This document shows positions 1 to 10,544 of a stretch of DNA of 64,000 bases, piece by piece. Position numbers and translations under genes: made by a program. Under the pieces are notes generated by a model. That model did not search any database and was not told where the DNA came from. It was given only the letters and a program-made list of their open reading frames with translations. Source of the stretch: Pukyongiella litopenaei (GTDB lineage: Bacteria; Pseudomonadota; Alphaproteobacteria; Rhodobacterales; Rhodobacteraceae). Each line of letters opens with the position of its first letter. Position 1 is the first letter of the stretch. The stretch lies in the NCBI RefSeq assembly GCF_003008555.2, contig NZ_CP027665.1, positions 3,828,139 to 3,892,138 of the forward strand, in the 5' to 3' direction.

Positions 1-325
1 GCGGGTGGACTGGTCCCCCGCCGATCCGCTGCCGCGCAGCGAGGTCAGGCTGGCCTTTCTCGCGCTGCAGTGTTTTGAAACCGCGATGCCCTATGGCGGC
101 ACCGTCTGCGTGGACAGCCGCGCCGGCCGGTGGCGCATGGTCGGCGAGGCCGGAAAAATGACGATGGATGCCGCGCTCTGGGCGATATTCGACGGCGCGC
201 CGCCACCCGACCCGGTGACCCCGGCGCAAGTGCAGTTCGCGCTGATCCCCCAGGTCGCCCGCGATCTCGGACGCCGCATGTCCTACAGCCGCGACAGCGA
301 TCACCGGCTGGTGCTCGAATTCTGA
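1..325 (+). CDS. chpT: ChpT-type histidine phosphotransferase, C-terminal part (partial)
   Basis: This is the tail of a protein that begins before the window; the frame is open from base 2 and stops at 323-325. The remaining roughly 107 residues resemble the C-terminal ATPase-like domain of alphaproteobacterial histidine phosphotransferases (DUF2328/ChpT), with a Gly-Gly-Thr strand followed by a GRWRM-type segment. In Caulobacter ChpT passes phosphate from CckA to the cell-cycle regulator CtrA and to CpdR in the cytoplasm. The phosphorylated histidine lies in the missing N-terminal helix, so it cannot be checked. The gene converges on proA with 6 bases between the stops, an arrangement I recall from other Rhodobacterales. 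Identification rests on weak domain similarity plus context. Confidence 0.66.
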   Translation, partial: RVDWSPADPLPRSEVRLAFLALQCFETAMPYGGTVCVDSRAGRWRMVGEAGKMTMDAALWAIFDGAPPPDPVTPAQVQFALIPQVARDLGRRMSYSRDSDHRLVLEF

Positions 326-331
326 GCCGCC

Positions 332-1597
332 TCAGTGGCGCACGGTTCCGTCCCCGGTCACCAGGTATTTGAAGCTGGTCAGCTGCGCCGCGCCCACCGG
401 CCCGCGGGCGTGCATCTTGCCGGTGGCGATGCCGATTTCGGCGCCCATGCCGAACTCGCCCCCGTCGGCGAACTGGGTCGAGGCATTGCGCATCAGGATC
501 GCGCTGTCGAGCCGTTCGAAGAACCGCGCCGCGGCATGGTCATCCGCGGTCATGATGCAATCGGTATGGTTCGACCCGTGGCGGCGGATATGCGTAATCG
601 CCGCATCGATGTCGGGCACGACCCGGGCGGCAATGATCGCATCGAGATATTCGCGCCCCCAGTCACCGCTGTCGGCCGCGACGGTGCCGTCGATACCGGC
701 CAGTGCCGCATCGGCGCGCACCTCGACACCGCTGGCCAGCAATGCCCCGATCACCTCGCGCCCCAGCGTTTCGGCCACGTCCTGGTGGATCAGCAGGCAT
801 TCGGCGGCGCCGCAGATGCCGGTCCGGCGGGTCTTGGCGTTCAGCACCACGTCGAGCGTCTTCTGCCGGTCCGCGGCCTTGTCGATATAGATATGCACGA
901 TGCCTTCGAGATGGGCGAAAACCGGCACGCGCGCCTCGCGCTGCACCAGCCCGACCAGCCCCTTGCCGCCGCGCGGGACGATCACGTCCACATGTTCGGT
1001 CATCGTCAGCAACTCGGACACCGCCGCCCGGTCACGGGTCGGCACCAGCTGGATCGCGTCTTCGGGCAGGCCCGCCGCCCTGACCCCGTCGACGAGGCAG
1101 GCATGGATCGCCGCCGAGGAATGAAAGCTCTCGGACCCGCCACGCAGGATCACCGCGTTGCCCGATTTCAGGCACAGCGCCCCGGCATCGGCGGTCACGT
1201 TGGGCCGGCTTTCATAGATCACGCCGATCACCCCCAGAGGCGTGCGCACGCGCCGGATGTTCAGCCCGCTGGGCATGTCCCACTCGGCCAGAACCTCGCC
1301 CACCGGGTCGGGTTGACCGGCAACGGCGCGCAGCCCGTCCACGATCCCCTGAATGCGACTTTCATCCAGCATCAGCCGGTCCATCATCGCCGGTGACAGC
1401 CCCTTGTCCCGGCCATAGTCGAGGTCGCGCGCATTGGCGTCGATGATGGCGCCGCGGCTGGCCCAGACCGCATCGGCCGCCGCGATCAGGGCCGTGCGCT
1501 TGGCTTCGGCGCTGGCAAAGCCCAGTTCGGCCGCCGCGGCACGGGCGCGTTTGCCGATACCGGCCATCAACTCGGGGATATTGTCTAGGTCTTTCAT
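332..1597 (-). CDS. proA: Gamma-glutamyl phosphate reductase
   Basis: NADPH-dependent reduction of gamma-glutamyl phosphate to glutamate-5-semialdehyde, the second step of proline synthesis, in the cytoplasm. The 421 residues are the normal family length. The aldehyde-dehydrogenase-like catalytic cysteine is Cys262 in TGICGAAE, and the N-terminal cofactor domain carries [11 protein letters not shown] near residue 125. It lies 64 bases downstream of proB on the same strand, so kinase and reductase are very likely co-transcribed behind obgE. The ATG has only a weak purine-rich stretch upstream, but no better start exists near the conserved N-terminus. Confidence 0.97.
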   Translation of the reverse strand: MKDLDNIPELMAGIGKRARAAAAELGFASAEAKRTALIAAADAVWASRGAIIDANARDLDYGRDKGLSPAMMDRLMLDESRIQGIVDGLRAVAGQPDPVGEVLAEWDMPSGLNIRRVRTPLGVIGVIYESRPNVTADAGALCLKSGNAVILRGGSESFHSSAAIHACLVDGVRAAGLPEDAIQLVPTRDRAAVSELLTMTEHVDVIVPRGGKGLVGLVQREARVPVFAHLEGIVHIYIDKAADRQKTLDVVLNAKTRRTGICGAAECLLIHQDVAETLGREVIGALLASGVEVRADAALAGIDGTVAADSGDWGREYLDAIIAARVVPDIDAAITHIRRHGSNHTDCIMTADDHAAARFFERLDSAILMRNASTQFADGGEFGMGAEIGIATGKMHARGPVGAAQLTSFKYLVTGDGTVRH

Positions 1598-1661
1598 GAA
1601 ATAGCGCGCCTTTGTAGAGGTCTCGGGTTGCGCCCCCTAGGCCGGGGGCTGCGATCGGGTC

Positions 1662-3820
<2,159 letters not shown>

Positions 3821-3868
3821 TCAAGTTGAATCCGGAAACGCTCTAGCGCAAAGGCCCGGCGGGGCCAA

Positions 3869-4405
3869 TCACAGTTTCCGGCTGTAGGTCCAGGTCGGAA
3901 CGGTTGCGTCACGCGCCACCGAATAGCTCTCGGCATCGCCGAGATATTCGAAACCGCAGCGGATCAGCACCCGGGCCGAGGCCGGGTTGTCCTGAAAAAC
4001 GGACCCGAACATGGTGTCGTTCTTCAACGGGTTGGCATCGACCAGCGCCCGCACCGCGCGCGTGGCCAGCCCGGTGTTCCAATAGACCGGGGCAACCCAA
4101 TAGCTGATTTCCGACTGGTTGCGGTCGAGTTTCTGGAGCGAGATCAGCCCCATCACCTCGGCGCCGCCGGTCTTGGTGCCATCCATCGCCCAGACATCTT
4201 CGTCGCGGTCGTCGGTCATGGCACGGGCGACGAAAGCTTCGGTCGCGCCCGGTGGCAACGGATGCGCGATCGAGGTGGTCATGCGAGCCACCCGTTCGTC
4301 GCTGCCATAATGTTCGATCAGACCCTCATCGGATTTGCGCAACGGGCGCAGATCGAAAAGTTCGGTTTCCACCACCGGCTGGTTGATGATGAGATCCAGC
4401 TTCAT
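3869..4405 (-). CDS. GNAT family N-acetyltransferase
   Basis: A 178-residue acetyl-CoA-dependent acyltransferase of the RimJ/RimL-like GNAT type. The N-terminus has the usual ETELFDLRPLRKSD pattern, and the acetyl-CoA binding region (NTGLATRAVRALVD) and a C-terminal RVLIRCGFEYLGDA block follow. The substrate is unknown; relatives acetylate N-termini of ribosomal proteins or small amines, and its place between rpmA and obgE hints at a translation link, which is inference only. The ATG at 4405 is chosen because GAGGAGGG lies just upstream and because the 20 preceding in-frame codons do not look conserved. A strong terminator at 4511-4543 separates it from rpmA. Confidence 0.88.
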   Translation of the reverse strand: MKLDLIINQPVVETELFDLRPLRKSDEGLIEHYGSDERVARMTTSIAHPLPPGATEAFVARAMTDDRDEDVWAMDGTKTGGAEVMGLISLQKLDRNQSEISYWVAPVYWNTGLATRAVRALVDANPLKNDTMFGSVFQDNPASARVLIRCGFEYLGDAESYSVARDATVPTWTYSRKL

Positions 4406-4510
4406 GTTCCGCCCTCCTCGGTAACACAACATACAAGCGGGGGTTTTGTTGGATGTTCTCCCCACCCGCTCAATATGTTTTCTCGTCGTCCCTGCCGCAA
4501 GGTCAGCGGC

Positions 4511-4543
4511 AAAAGAAAAGGGACCGGCCTTTCAGCCGGTCCC
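4511..4543 (-). terminator. Rho-independent terminator after rpmA
   Basis: Read on the minus strand, a stem of GGGACCGGC and GCCGGTCCC closes a short TGAAAG loop and is followed by TTTTCTTTT. It sits about 34-66 bases beyond the rpmA stop, so it should end the rplU-rpmA transcript and give the GNAT-obgE-proB-proA genes their own promoter. Confidence 0.9.
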
Positions 4544-4576
4544 CGATGATTTTCCGTAAATCGTTCAGGTTCGGCC

Positions 4577-4846
4577 CTATTCGGCAGCCTCCGCCACCGG
4601 CATCACGGATACGAAGGTTCGGCCCTTGAGACCCTTATGAAAGGTCACGGCGCCATCGGTAGTCGCAAAGATGGTGTGATCCTTGCCGATACCGACGCCT
4701 TCGCCCGGCCAGAACTTGGTGCCGCGCTGACGCACGATGATGTTGCCCGCGATCGCGGCCTGACCACCGAAAAGTTTGACGCCAAGGCGACGGCCCGCAG
4801 AGTCGCGACCGTTGCGGGAGGAACCGCCAGCTTTCTTATGTGCCAT
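4577..4846 (-). CDS. rpmA: 50S ribosomal protein L27
   Basis: Structural protein of the large subunit whose N-terminal tail reaches the peptidyl-transferase centre. The 89 residues start [16 protein letters not shown], the canonical L27 N-terminus with no cleavable leader, and continue with the [10 protein letters not shown] block. The ATG at 4846 follows AAGGAGAGAGA. It starts 11 bases after rplU ends, so the two form an operon ended by the hairpin at 4511-4543. Confidence 0.98.
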   Translation of the reverse strand: MAHKKAGGSSRNGRDSAGRRLGVKLFGGQAAIAGNIIVRQRGTKFWPGEGVGIGKDHTIFATTDGAVTFHKGLKGRTFVSVMPVAEAAE

Positions 4847-4857
4847 TCTCTCTCTCC

Positions 4858-5454
4858 TTAGCCTTTGGCCAGTTCTTTGGCCTGTTCGATCCAGCCTTCA
4901 CGCTCGATCCGGCCCTTGAACGACAGTTTCTCGTCCATATCAGCAACATCGGCATCCGTCCATGCCGCGATCTGGGCAAAGCTGGTGACACCGGCGGCGT
5001 GCAGCTTTTTCTCGAGCGCGGGACCCACACCCGACAGCTTCTTGAGATCGTCGGCGCCCGCGGGCGCCTCAGCCTTGGCGGCGGGCGTGGCAACGGCTGA
5101 ACCGGCACCGGCTGCGGCCTTCACACCGGTCTTGTCGGCGCCGGATGCGAGGATCTCGGTGATCCGCACCAGGGTCAGCTTCTGGCGGTGGCCCTTGGTC
5201 CGCTTGCTGGAATGCTTGCGGCGGCGGCGCACGAAATGGATGAGCTTCTCGCCCTTGATCTGGTCGATGACCTCGGCCTGCACGCCCGCGCCTTCGATCA
5301 GCGGCGTGCCGACGACGGTTTCGTCGCCGCCCAGCATCAGGACATCGTTGAACTGGATTTTCTCGCCGGCGGCAGCCGCCAGCTTCTCGACGCGCAGCAC
5401 GTCACCGGATTCGACCCGGTACTGCTTGCCGCCGGTCTTGAGGACCGCAAACAT
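4858..5454 (-). CDS. rplU: 50S ribosomal protein L21 with C-terminal helix-hairpin-helix extension
   Basis: Large-subunit protein that binds 23S rRNA. Residues 1-102 are a standard L21, opening [14 protein letters not shown] and ending in the basic [16 protein letters not shown] block. Residues 103-198 are an extra tail: an Ala/Gly-rich linker, then a domain containing [17 protein letters not shown], which looks like a helix-hairpin-helix nucleic-acid binding motif. Bacterial L21 is normally about 103 residues; extended forms occur in alphaproteobacteria. The ATG at 5454 is chosen because it begins the conserved L21 sequence; the 24 in-frame codons upstream do not match the family. Confidence 0.96.
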   Translation of the reverse strand: MFAVLKTGGKQYRVESGDVLRVEKLAAAAGEKIQFNDVLMLGGDETVVGTPLIEGAGVQAEVIDQIKGEKLIHFVRRRRKHSSKRTKGHRQKLTLVRITEILASGADKTGVKAAAGAGSAVATPAAKAEAPAGADDLKKLSGVGPALEKKLHAAGVTSFAQIAAWTDADVADMDEKLSFKGRIEREGWIEQAKELAKG

Positions 5455-5684
5455 CGCATTTTCCTTCTTCACCGCGTCCTGGGGCCCCCTTTCGGGCGTT
5501 TCGGCCTGAACACATGGCTCGGCCACCGCGGACAGCGCGCCCCGTCGGGCGTGATTGACTGCAAAACCCGGCGCGGGGCATCCGGCCGGGATGCGCGCTT
5601 ATGGCCATGCAGGTCCGGACTGTCAAGCGGTTTCAGGCCCCGGCGGGCCGGATCGGACAGGCCGGTGTCAGATATCAGGCCGGG

Positions 5685-6512
5685 TCAGATATCCTGTCCG
5701 CGGCGCCAGCCGGCCATCTGCGCGGCCAGCGCCTCGAACCGGTTGGCCATGATCTCGTATTGCACCGCGTTGAGCAAGGCATAGACCGCCTGCATCTGCG
5801 GTTCCTCCAGCGCATGCAGGTAGGTTTCGATCTCGGCATCGGTGAAATCGCGGTAGGTCCAGGCCGCACCCAGGAGCGCGCTGCGCTCCATCTCGCGACG
5901 GGTTTCCGCCTCCTGTTCACGCATGAAGGCCCGCATTTCATCGGGGTCCATGCGCAGTTCGACGATGCCGGCCATATGTGCCGCCACGAGGAATCGCACC
6001 TGCACCTCCTGGATGGCTCTCAGGCTGTTGCCCGAGGCATCGATCGCCCGGTTCATCCGTTCCAGCAATTCGAGCCGGGCCGGTTCGGTGTCGGCGAGCC
6101 GCGCGACAAGCTGTTCCGCCCGCGCCAGCCGCGCATCGCCGTCGGGATCGGAATGGGCCTCGTTTTCGACCTCGACCAGCCGTTGCCCGAGATCGGTCGC
6201 GTAGAAGCCGACCGCGTGATCGAGCAGCGCGTCGTCCAGCCCGGCCTCGAGCAGGTCGTCGGCCAGCCCGCGCATGACCCCGGCGTCGAAGACCAGCCTT
6301 GCCAGCCGCGCCCATTCATCGCCGAACGCGTCATCTTCGAATCCCAGCATCGCCGGTGCCGATTCCGCCGATAGCGCGATACTGTCCAGCGCCACGTCGA
6401 ACCCGGTGACCCGCAGGAATTCCGCGATCCGGGCCGAATCCGCCGCGCGCGCGGCTATGCCCGTCAGCAGGATCAGCATCAGGCCGGCGGTCAGACAGGC
6501 GATCCGCCGCAT
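5685..6512 (-). CDS. DUF2059 domain protein, secreted
   Basis: A 275-residue exported protein of unknown function. It opens with a signal peptide (MRRIACLTAGLMLILLTGIAARA, cleavage about residue 23). The mature part is almost all helix and very acidic, with a region near residues 55-110 and a second near 205-260 (FTDAEIETYLHALEEP) that resemble DUF2059 proteins. The ATG at 6512 is preferred over one 24 bases upstream because it puts the Arg-Arg charge directly before the hydrophobic core. It is a single gene, leftward, upstream of rplU. Confidence 0.75.
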   Translation of the reverse strand: MRRIACLTAGLMLILLTGIAARAADSARIAEFLRVTGFDVALDSIALSAESAPAMLGFEDDAFGDEWARLARLVFDAGVMRGLADDLLEAGLDDALLDHAVGFYATDLGQRLVEVENEAHSDPDGDARLARAEQLVARLADTEPARLELLERMNRAIDASGNSLRAIQEVQVRFLVAAHMAGIVELRMDPDEMRAFMREQEAETRREMERSALLGAAWTYRDFTDAEIETYLHALEEPQMQAVYALLNAVQYEIMANRFEALAAQMAGWRRGQDI

Positions 6513-6653
6513 AGACGTGGTGGCAATTGCATACATATGTGAAACCTATCCCAAATCGCGACCGGAACAACCGGTTTCAAACCTGCGCAGGCGTGAAAAT
6601 CGGCCCTTGCCAGCCGCGAAGAAGGCAGCTAAACGCAGCCCCCAGACCCCCGC

Positions 6654-6743
6654 GGAGAGGTGCCGGAGTGGTCGAACGGGGCGGTCTCGAAAACCGTTGT
6701 GGGTGCAAGCCCACCCAGGGTTCGAATCCCTGTCTCTCCGCCA
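6654..6743 (+). tRNA. tRNA-Ser (anticodon CGA)
   Basis: A 90-nt class II tRNA. The acceptor stem GGAGAGG pairs with TCTCTCC, the anticodon loop is CTCGAAA giving CGA (reads UCG), a long variable arm follows (GTGGGTGCAAGCCCAC), and the T loop is TTCGAAT. Discriminator G and the CCA end (6741-6743) are encoded. Confidence 0.97.
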
Positions 6744-7109
6744 CTATCCCCCGCCAAGGCGGTCTCTCGATTTGGCTGCGATCGGAGCATCTCGCTGCTC
6801 CTGACGTTTGTGCGGGTGGGACTGAACACCGGGACCTGCGGTTGGGCCTGATTACTGTGTTTCCATCAGGGAACCGGAAACCGGACGGACCGATCTCATG
6901 CCCGCAAGCGTCAGACTGACAAAATGTCCCGCGCGGTTTTGAACCGACCGGGACGACGCCACCTGTTCTGCGATAGCGAGCAATACGGTCTGCCTCTGGC
7001 CGCAGGCCGCCGTCACGCACGGGAAAGAACCCGCCCGTTCAGAAACTAAACCGGGTCGGCCCGACAGCAGCGGCTTGGATGCCGTCCCTCGCCATCGGGC
7101 CGGAGATCA
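6744..7109. other. Gene-free stretch between tRNA-Ser and mscL
   Basis: No protein-like reading frame is supported here. Just after the tRNA there is a small GC hairpin (CCGCCAAGGCGG, 6751-6762) followed by TCTCTCGATTT, a possible weak terminator for the tRNA. The rest has no repeat, RNA gene or operator that I can recognise. Minus-strand ORFs crossing it run antisense through the tRNA and are rejected. Confidence 0.6.
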
Positions 7110-7553
7110 TCAGGCGGCCGGGCCGCGATTGGTCAGTGCGTCGCGGATTTCCATCAGCAGGTCCTTTTCGGTCGGTCCTGCCGGCGCTTCGGGCGCGGCC
7201 TCTTCTTTCTTGGCGGCGGCTTCCTTGACCCGGTTCACCATCTTGACCAGCATGAACACGACCCAGGCGATGATCAGGAAGTTGATGACCGCCATCAGGA
7301 AGGCGCCGTAGGCAAAGACCGAAGCGCCGGTTTCGCGCGCCGCCTCGAGGCTGGCACCCGCCGGGACCTCGCCTGACAGAACGGCGTAATTGTTGGTGAA
7401 ATCGACGCCCCCGGTGAACAGGCCGATGATCGGGTTGATCAGATCGCCCACCAGCGACGTGACGATCGCGGTAAAGGCGGCACCGATGATGATGCCCACG
7501 GCCATGTCCATGACATTGCCCTTGGCGATGAAATCCTTGAACTCGTTAATCAT
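7110..7553 (-). CDS. mscL: Large-conductance mechanosensitive channel
   Basis: Homopentameric inner-membrane channel that opens under membrane tension to release solutes during osmotic downshock. The 147 residues begin [20 protein letters not shown], the amphipathic N-terminal helix and start of TM1 with its pore-lining Gly/Ala pattern. TM2 lies at about residues 75-100, and a charged C-terminal helix of the cytoplasmic bundle ends the protein. The ATG at 7553 has GAGGAGAC upstream; the 69 in-frame codons before it are not channel sequence. It is monocistronic. Confidence 0.96.
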   Translation of the reverse strand: MINEFKDFIAKGNVMDMAVGIIIGAAFTAIVTSLVGDLINPIIGLFTGGVDFTNNYAVLSGEVPAGASLEAARETGASVFAYGAFLMAVINFLIIAWVVFMLVKMVNRVKEAAAKKEEAAPEAPAGPTEKDLLMEIRDALTNRGPAA

Positions 7554-7793
7554 GTTGTCTCCTCGCATAGATATGACATCCGACGCGACCAATGGCCTGC
7601 GCCATGGTAGCGTTAACTCCATATCATCGGCATCTCCACCGCCAAATGCAACGATGTCTGGCCAGATGGTCGCGAGATTCGGATCGGCGGGAAAACATAT
7701 GGCTGATATGTCACAATTGGTCTCTCGGGCGCGGAAAACCCGACCCGACAGCACCAGCACGCCCTGCCCGTGGGAAATTGCGCAATCTCAACG

Positions 7794-7829
7794 CCGGCCC
7801 CGAAGCCTGTCAGACAGGTTCGGGGCCGG
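7794..7829 (-). terminator. Hairpin downstream of bacterioferritin
   Basis: A near-perfect inverted repeat: 11 bp (CCGGCCCCGAA with TTCGGGGCCGG), a one-base bulge, then 5 bp (CCTGT with ACAGG) closing a CAG loop. It starts 18 bases beyond the bfr stop. There is no clear U-tract on either side, so it may be a Rho-assisted or 3'-end protecting structure rather than a classical terminator. Confidence 0.55.
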
Positions 7830-7846
7830 GTCGGGGTCTGGCGGGA

Positions 7847-8332
7847 TCAGTCCGCCTCGTCCATCGTGGTCGCGTTCAGCTGGGCATACCGCTCAGCGCC
7901 GATCTTGGCGTGCAGGTCCAGCTGGGTTTCGAGGAAATCGATATGCCCTTCTTCATCGGCCATAAGCTCTTCGAACAGGGCCATGGTCACATAGTCGCCG
8001 GCGGCATGACAGGCATCGCGGGCTTCCTTGTAGAGCGCGCGGGCCTCTTCCTCGGCGGCCAGGTCGCATTCCAGCGTTTCCTTGGGCGACTGCCCGGTCC
8101 GGATCGGGTCGAGCTTTTGCAGGTTGGGATGGCCTTCGAGCATCAGGATCCGCTCGATCAGCTTGTCCGCGTGCTCCATCTCCTCGATGGATTCCTCGCG
8201 GCTCTTCTTGGCCATGCGGCCGAGCCCCCAGTCGTCCTGGAGCCGATAGTGCAACCAGTACTGGCTGACCGCGGTCAGTTCGCTACGCAGCGCCTTGTTC
8301 AGATACTCGATGACCTTTGGATCGCCCTTCAT
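7847..8332 (-). CDS. bfr: Bacterioferritin
   Basis: Heme-containing iron storage protein forming a 24-subunit shell in the cytoplasm. Of the 161 residues, the ferroxidase ligands Glu18, Glu51 and His54 sit at the standard positions, the heme-binding Met52 lies in EEMEH, and the second half supplies the DEEGH ligand pair. The ATG at 8332 has GAGGAGAC upstream. Its first 50 bases overlap the end of the bacterioferritin-associated ferredoxin gene, so the two are certainly co-transcribed and probably translationally coupled. Iron-dependent regulation is likely given the candidate box upstream of the ferredoxin. Confidence 0.97.
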   Translation of the reverse strand: MKGDPKVIEYLNKALRSELTAVSQYWLHYRLQDDWGLGRMAKKSREESIEEMEHADKLIERILMLEGHPNLQKLDPIRTGQSPKETLECDLAAEEEARALYKEARDACHAAGDYVTMALFEELMADEEGHIDFLETQLDLHAKIGAERYAQLNATTMDEAD

Positions 8333-8573
8333 GTCCGCTGTCTCCTCGTTGTTCGGAAACATGGTCGCGGAGATTCAGTGGCACTTCAAGGTTTGAGTTG
8401 CCGCGCATCGTGCTGAGGAAGAGCGGCATGCAGCCGCCGCAATCGGCGGATTTTCCCAGGGCGTGATAAATCTTGCCCGGGCTGATGATCGTGTCGGGGT
8501 CGGAGGCGCGCATCCAGTCGATGGCGTCGTGGATCTCATTGTCCGATATGTTCATGCAATGACAGACGATCAC
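8283..8573 (-). CDS. bfd: Bacterioferritin-associated ferredoxin-like [2Fe-2S] protein
   Basis: A 96-residue [2Fe-2S] protein expected to donate electrons to bacterioferritin and release stored iron. The cluster ligands form the Bfd pattern: Cys4-His-Cys6 at the very N-terminus and Cys45-Gly-Gly-Cys48. The start is placed at GTG 8573 because the family begins directly at VxVCHC, and AGGA lies seven bases upstream; an ATG 78 bases further up would add an unrelated AT-rich leader. The C-terminal 17 codons overlap bfr and are not part of the conserved domain. Confidence 0.88.
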   Translation of the reverse strand: MIVCHCMNISDNEIHDAIDWMRASDPDTIISPGKIYHALGKSADCGGCMPLFLSTMRGNSNLEVPLNLRDHVSEQRGDSGHEGRSKGHRVSEQGAA

Positions 8574-8583
8574 GGGTCGATCC

Positions 8584-8598
8584 TGAGCGGAAATCTCA
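8584..8598 (-). promoter_or_regulatory. Candidate iron-responsive box before bfd
   Basis: TGAGCGGAAATCTCA fits the TGA-N9-TCA pattern of the Rhodobacterales iron box, with 4-bp arms TGAG/CTCA. It lies only 10 bases before the GTG of bfd and overlaps the likely ribosome binding site, and no TTGACA precedes it, so it is weaker than the boxes at 10510 and 14303. The AT-rich stretch at 8603-8660 may hold the promoter. Confidence 0.35.
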
Positions 8599-8812
8599 TA
8601 CCCGATAATATTAGTCGGATTATTTGCGGCAGACCAGCAGAACTTTACCAATAATATCAGGTATTCACCCGCGGCCCTTTCAAAAAAACACGGGGACGCA
8701 GAACACTGCGCCCCCTGCCCCGATCCAGACGCGACAAGATCACCGACCGCGCCGAATCAGCCGCCTCCGGTTCGCCCGAGGGAAATCGCGCGCAGGAGGT
8801 CGATCCGGGCCG

Positions 8813-10069
8813 CTACTGGAACACGGCACCGGGGTTGTCGAGACTGTCCGAGCCTTCGAATTCGATATTCTCCAGCCCGAGCGCGGCAACGATCCGCTCG
8901 ATGGTCTTGGCCTGGTCGATCAGGCCGTTGACGCCGCCCATGACCAGCGCCTCGCCCTTCTCGCTGCCCTGCTCCAGCATCTGGTCATAGGCAAAGCCGC
9001 CTTCCGCCGCCTCCTTGATCGCGCCGAGCGCCGCCATGGTGGTGTCCAGCTTGCCGATCATCTCGTCGTTCAGCGCCGGATCAGCGGCGGCCACGAGATC
9101 GGACAGGGACGCGCCGCCGACATCCGATCCGTCGATGCGGGTATAGCGCCCGAGATAGACGTTCCGGACCCCCTGGCCATCGTAATAGTGGCTGTTGTGG
9201 GTGTTGTCCGAGAAACAGTCATGTTCCTCCTCGGGGTCGTTCAGCATCAGGCCCAGCCGCATCCGTTCACCCGCCTGTTCCCCGTAGGACAGCGACCCCA
9301 TGCCGGTCAGCATGGCCACGATGCCCTTGTCTTCGTCGGCGGTGATCGTGGCCCGGCCCTCGCCGCCCTCGGCCCATTGCGCGGCCATCCATTCCAGATC
9401 ACTGAGCAGCAGGTCGGTCGCGGCGACAAGGTAATCCGCGCGGCGGTCGCAATTGCCGCCGGTGCAGGCATCGCCGGTGGCAAAATCGGTGGCCGGACGG
9501 GCGCCCGCGCCGGGGCCGTGCCCGTTCAGGTCCTGCCCCCAGAGCAGGAATTCGACGGCGTGATACCCGGTGGCCACATTGGCCTCGATCCCGTCCGCCT
9601 CGTGCAGGGTTTCGGACAGCAGTTCCGGGGTGATCTCGGTCGCGTCGATCTCCTCGCCGGCCAGCGTGAATCTCGGGTTCGCGATCACGTTGAGAACGGC
9701 GAATTCGTTTTCATCCGACGGCCCGCCATAGGACCCGTCGACATAGTCGATCAGCCCCTCGTCCAGCGGCCAGGCGTTCACCTTGCCCTCCCAGTCATCG
9801 ACGATGGCATTGCCGAACCGGAACACCTCGGTCTGCTGATACGGCACCCGCGCGGCCAGCCATGCCTCTTTCGCCGCCGCAAGCGTGTCCTCGGTCGGGT
9901 CGGCGACAAGGGCGTTCACCGCCGCCTGCAACGCCTTTGCGGTGGTGACGCTGTCCTGGTAGCCCGCCGCCGCGATATCGGCATAGGTGTTCAGAACCTC
10001 GGCCCTGGTTCCGGCCATGGCGGCACTGCCCAGCCCCAGTATGGTGGTTGCGAGGAGGACGTGTTTCAT
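8813..10069 (-). CDS. Imelysin family (M75-like) iron-related periplasmic protein
   Basis: A 418-residue exported protein of the imelysin/IrpA family, which acts in iron acquisition at the cell surface or periplasm; peptidase activity is doubtful for most members. It has a signal peptide (cleavage after AMA, about residue 19), two helical-bundle halves, and the family signature GxHxxE as GYHAVE at 168-173 followed by FLLWGQD. Acidic, Gly-rich loops near residues 190-205 hold three cysteines (DACTGGNC plus DR) that may form a disulfide. The ATG follows AAGGAAC. It lies 67 bases downstream of hemP, so it is probably driven from the iron-box promoter at 10505-10534. Confidence 0.92.
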   Translation of the reverse strand: MKHVLLATTILGLGSAAMAGTRAEVLNTYADIAAAGYQDSVTTAKALQAAVNALVADPTEDTLAAAKEAWLAARVPYQQTEVFRFGNAIVDDWEGKVNAWPLDEGLIDYVDGSYGGPSDENEFAVLNVIANPRFTLAGEEIDATEITPELLSETLHEADGIEANVATGYHAVEFLLWGQDLNGHGPGAGARPATDFATGDACTGGNCDRRADYLVAATDLLLSDLEWMAAQWAEGGEGRATITADEDKGIVAMLTGMGSLSYGEQAGERMRLGLMLNDPEEEHDCFSDNTHNSHYYDGQGVRNVYLGRYTRIDGSDVGGASLSDLVAAADPALNDEMIGKLDTTMAALGAIKEAAEGGFAYDQMLEQGSEKGEALVMGGVNGLIDQAKTIERIVAALGLENIEFEGSDSLDNPGAVFQ

Positions 10070-10136
10070 GTCGGGGTTCCTTTCGGTGTCAGTCGTATGG
10101 GTTGCTGGCGCGGCACGGGCCTGCCGGGCGGGTTGG

Positions 10137-10373
10137 TCATTTGGTCAGGATCAGCTTGGCCGACCGGGTGATGCGCAGCATGTAATCGGCGTCACCCAGG
10201 CGAATGCGGGCCAGCTGGCCGCCCTCGGTCAGGTCTTTGGCCTGCCAGCAGGGAACGGCCGCGCCTGTGGCATCGGCGGGCGGTTCGGATGCCCCCTCAT
10301 CCGCGCCTACCGGTTCCTCCGCCCGTCCGCGATCCGGTCCAGCAGCGCTTCCAGGTTCCAGTCCTGCGGCCAT
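10137..10373 (-). CDS. hemP: Hemin uptake protein HemP
   Basis: Small protein of heme-uptake loci. The conserved part is the last 37 residues: a Leu-Thr-x-Gly-Gly turn, then YMLRITRSAKLILTK, matching the HemP family ending (LRxTRxGKLILTK). The first 40 residues are a Pro/Ala/Gly-rich stretch with poor third-position GC, and the same DNA is better coding in another frame (the ORF at 10307-10480). ATG 10373 is the only usable in-frame start and has GGAG seven bases upstream. HemP may therefore have a non-conserved leader or be translated by coupling to the upstream small ORF. Confidence 0.85.
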   Translation of the reverse strand: MAAGLEPGSAAGPDRGRAEEPVGADEGASEPPADATGAAVPCWQAKDLTEGGQLARIRLGDADYMLRITRSAKLILTK

Positions 10374-10480
10374 TGGTGGTCTCCGGTTACATCGCCAAGG
10401 GTCAGCCTGTCCGGCTCGGGCGGACGAAAGTCAGATCGCGGTTCCGTCGGGTCCGGGTGTTCGGGCTCGGTCAACATCAT
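10307..10480 (-). CDS. Possible small protein overlapping hemP
   Basis: A 57-codon frame starting MMLTEPEHPDPTEP and ending in an amphipathic DWNLEALLDRIADGRR segment. It matches no family I know. Support: it begins about 20 bases after the predicted transcription start of the iron-box promoter; its codons have high third-position G/C where it overlaps hemP, while the hemP frame there does not; and a GTG at 10486 in the same frame has GGGGGAT at good spacing. Against it: short length and no homolog. It may instead be the true N-terminus of hemP if a frameshift occurs near 10310. Confidence 0.35.
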   Translation of the reverse strand: MMLTEPEHPDPTEPRSDFRPPEPDRLTLGDVTGDHQWPQDWNLEALLDRIADGRRNR

Positions 10481-10504
10481 GATCACGCCAGTTTTATCCC
10501 CCCT

Positions 10505-10534
10505 TTAGCTGACTTGTTCAGTCAGGATTGTCAA
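10505..10534 (-). promoter_or_regulatory. Iron-box promoter of the hemP-imelysin unit
   Basis: On the minus strand a perfect -35 TTGACA (10529-10534) is followed four bases later by TGACTGAACAAGTCA (10510-10524). This is a TGA-N9-TCA palindrome with 5-bp arms, located between -35 and the expected -10 (about 10506-10511, weak). Repressor binding there would block RNA polymerase. TGA-N9-TCA is the iron-Rhodo box described for Rhodobacterales iron genes. Confidence 0.75.
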
Positions 10535-10544
10535 TCCGAGTTTT

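Noticed and set aside
6577..7020. Minus-strand ORF of 147 codons across the tRNA-Ser region
   Set aside because: It runs antisense through the tRNA, including the well-known false peptide GETGIRTLGG in a sister frame, and has no start signal.
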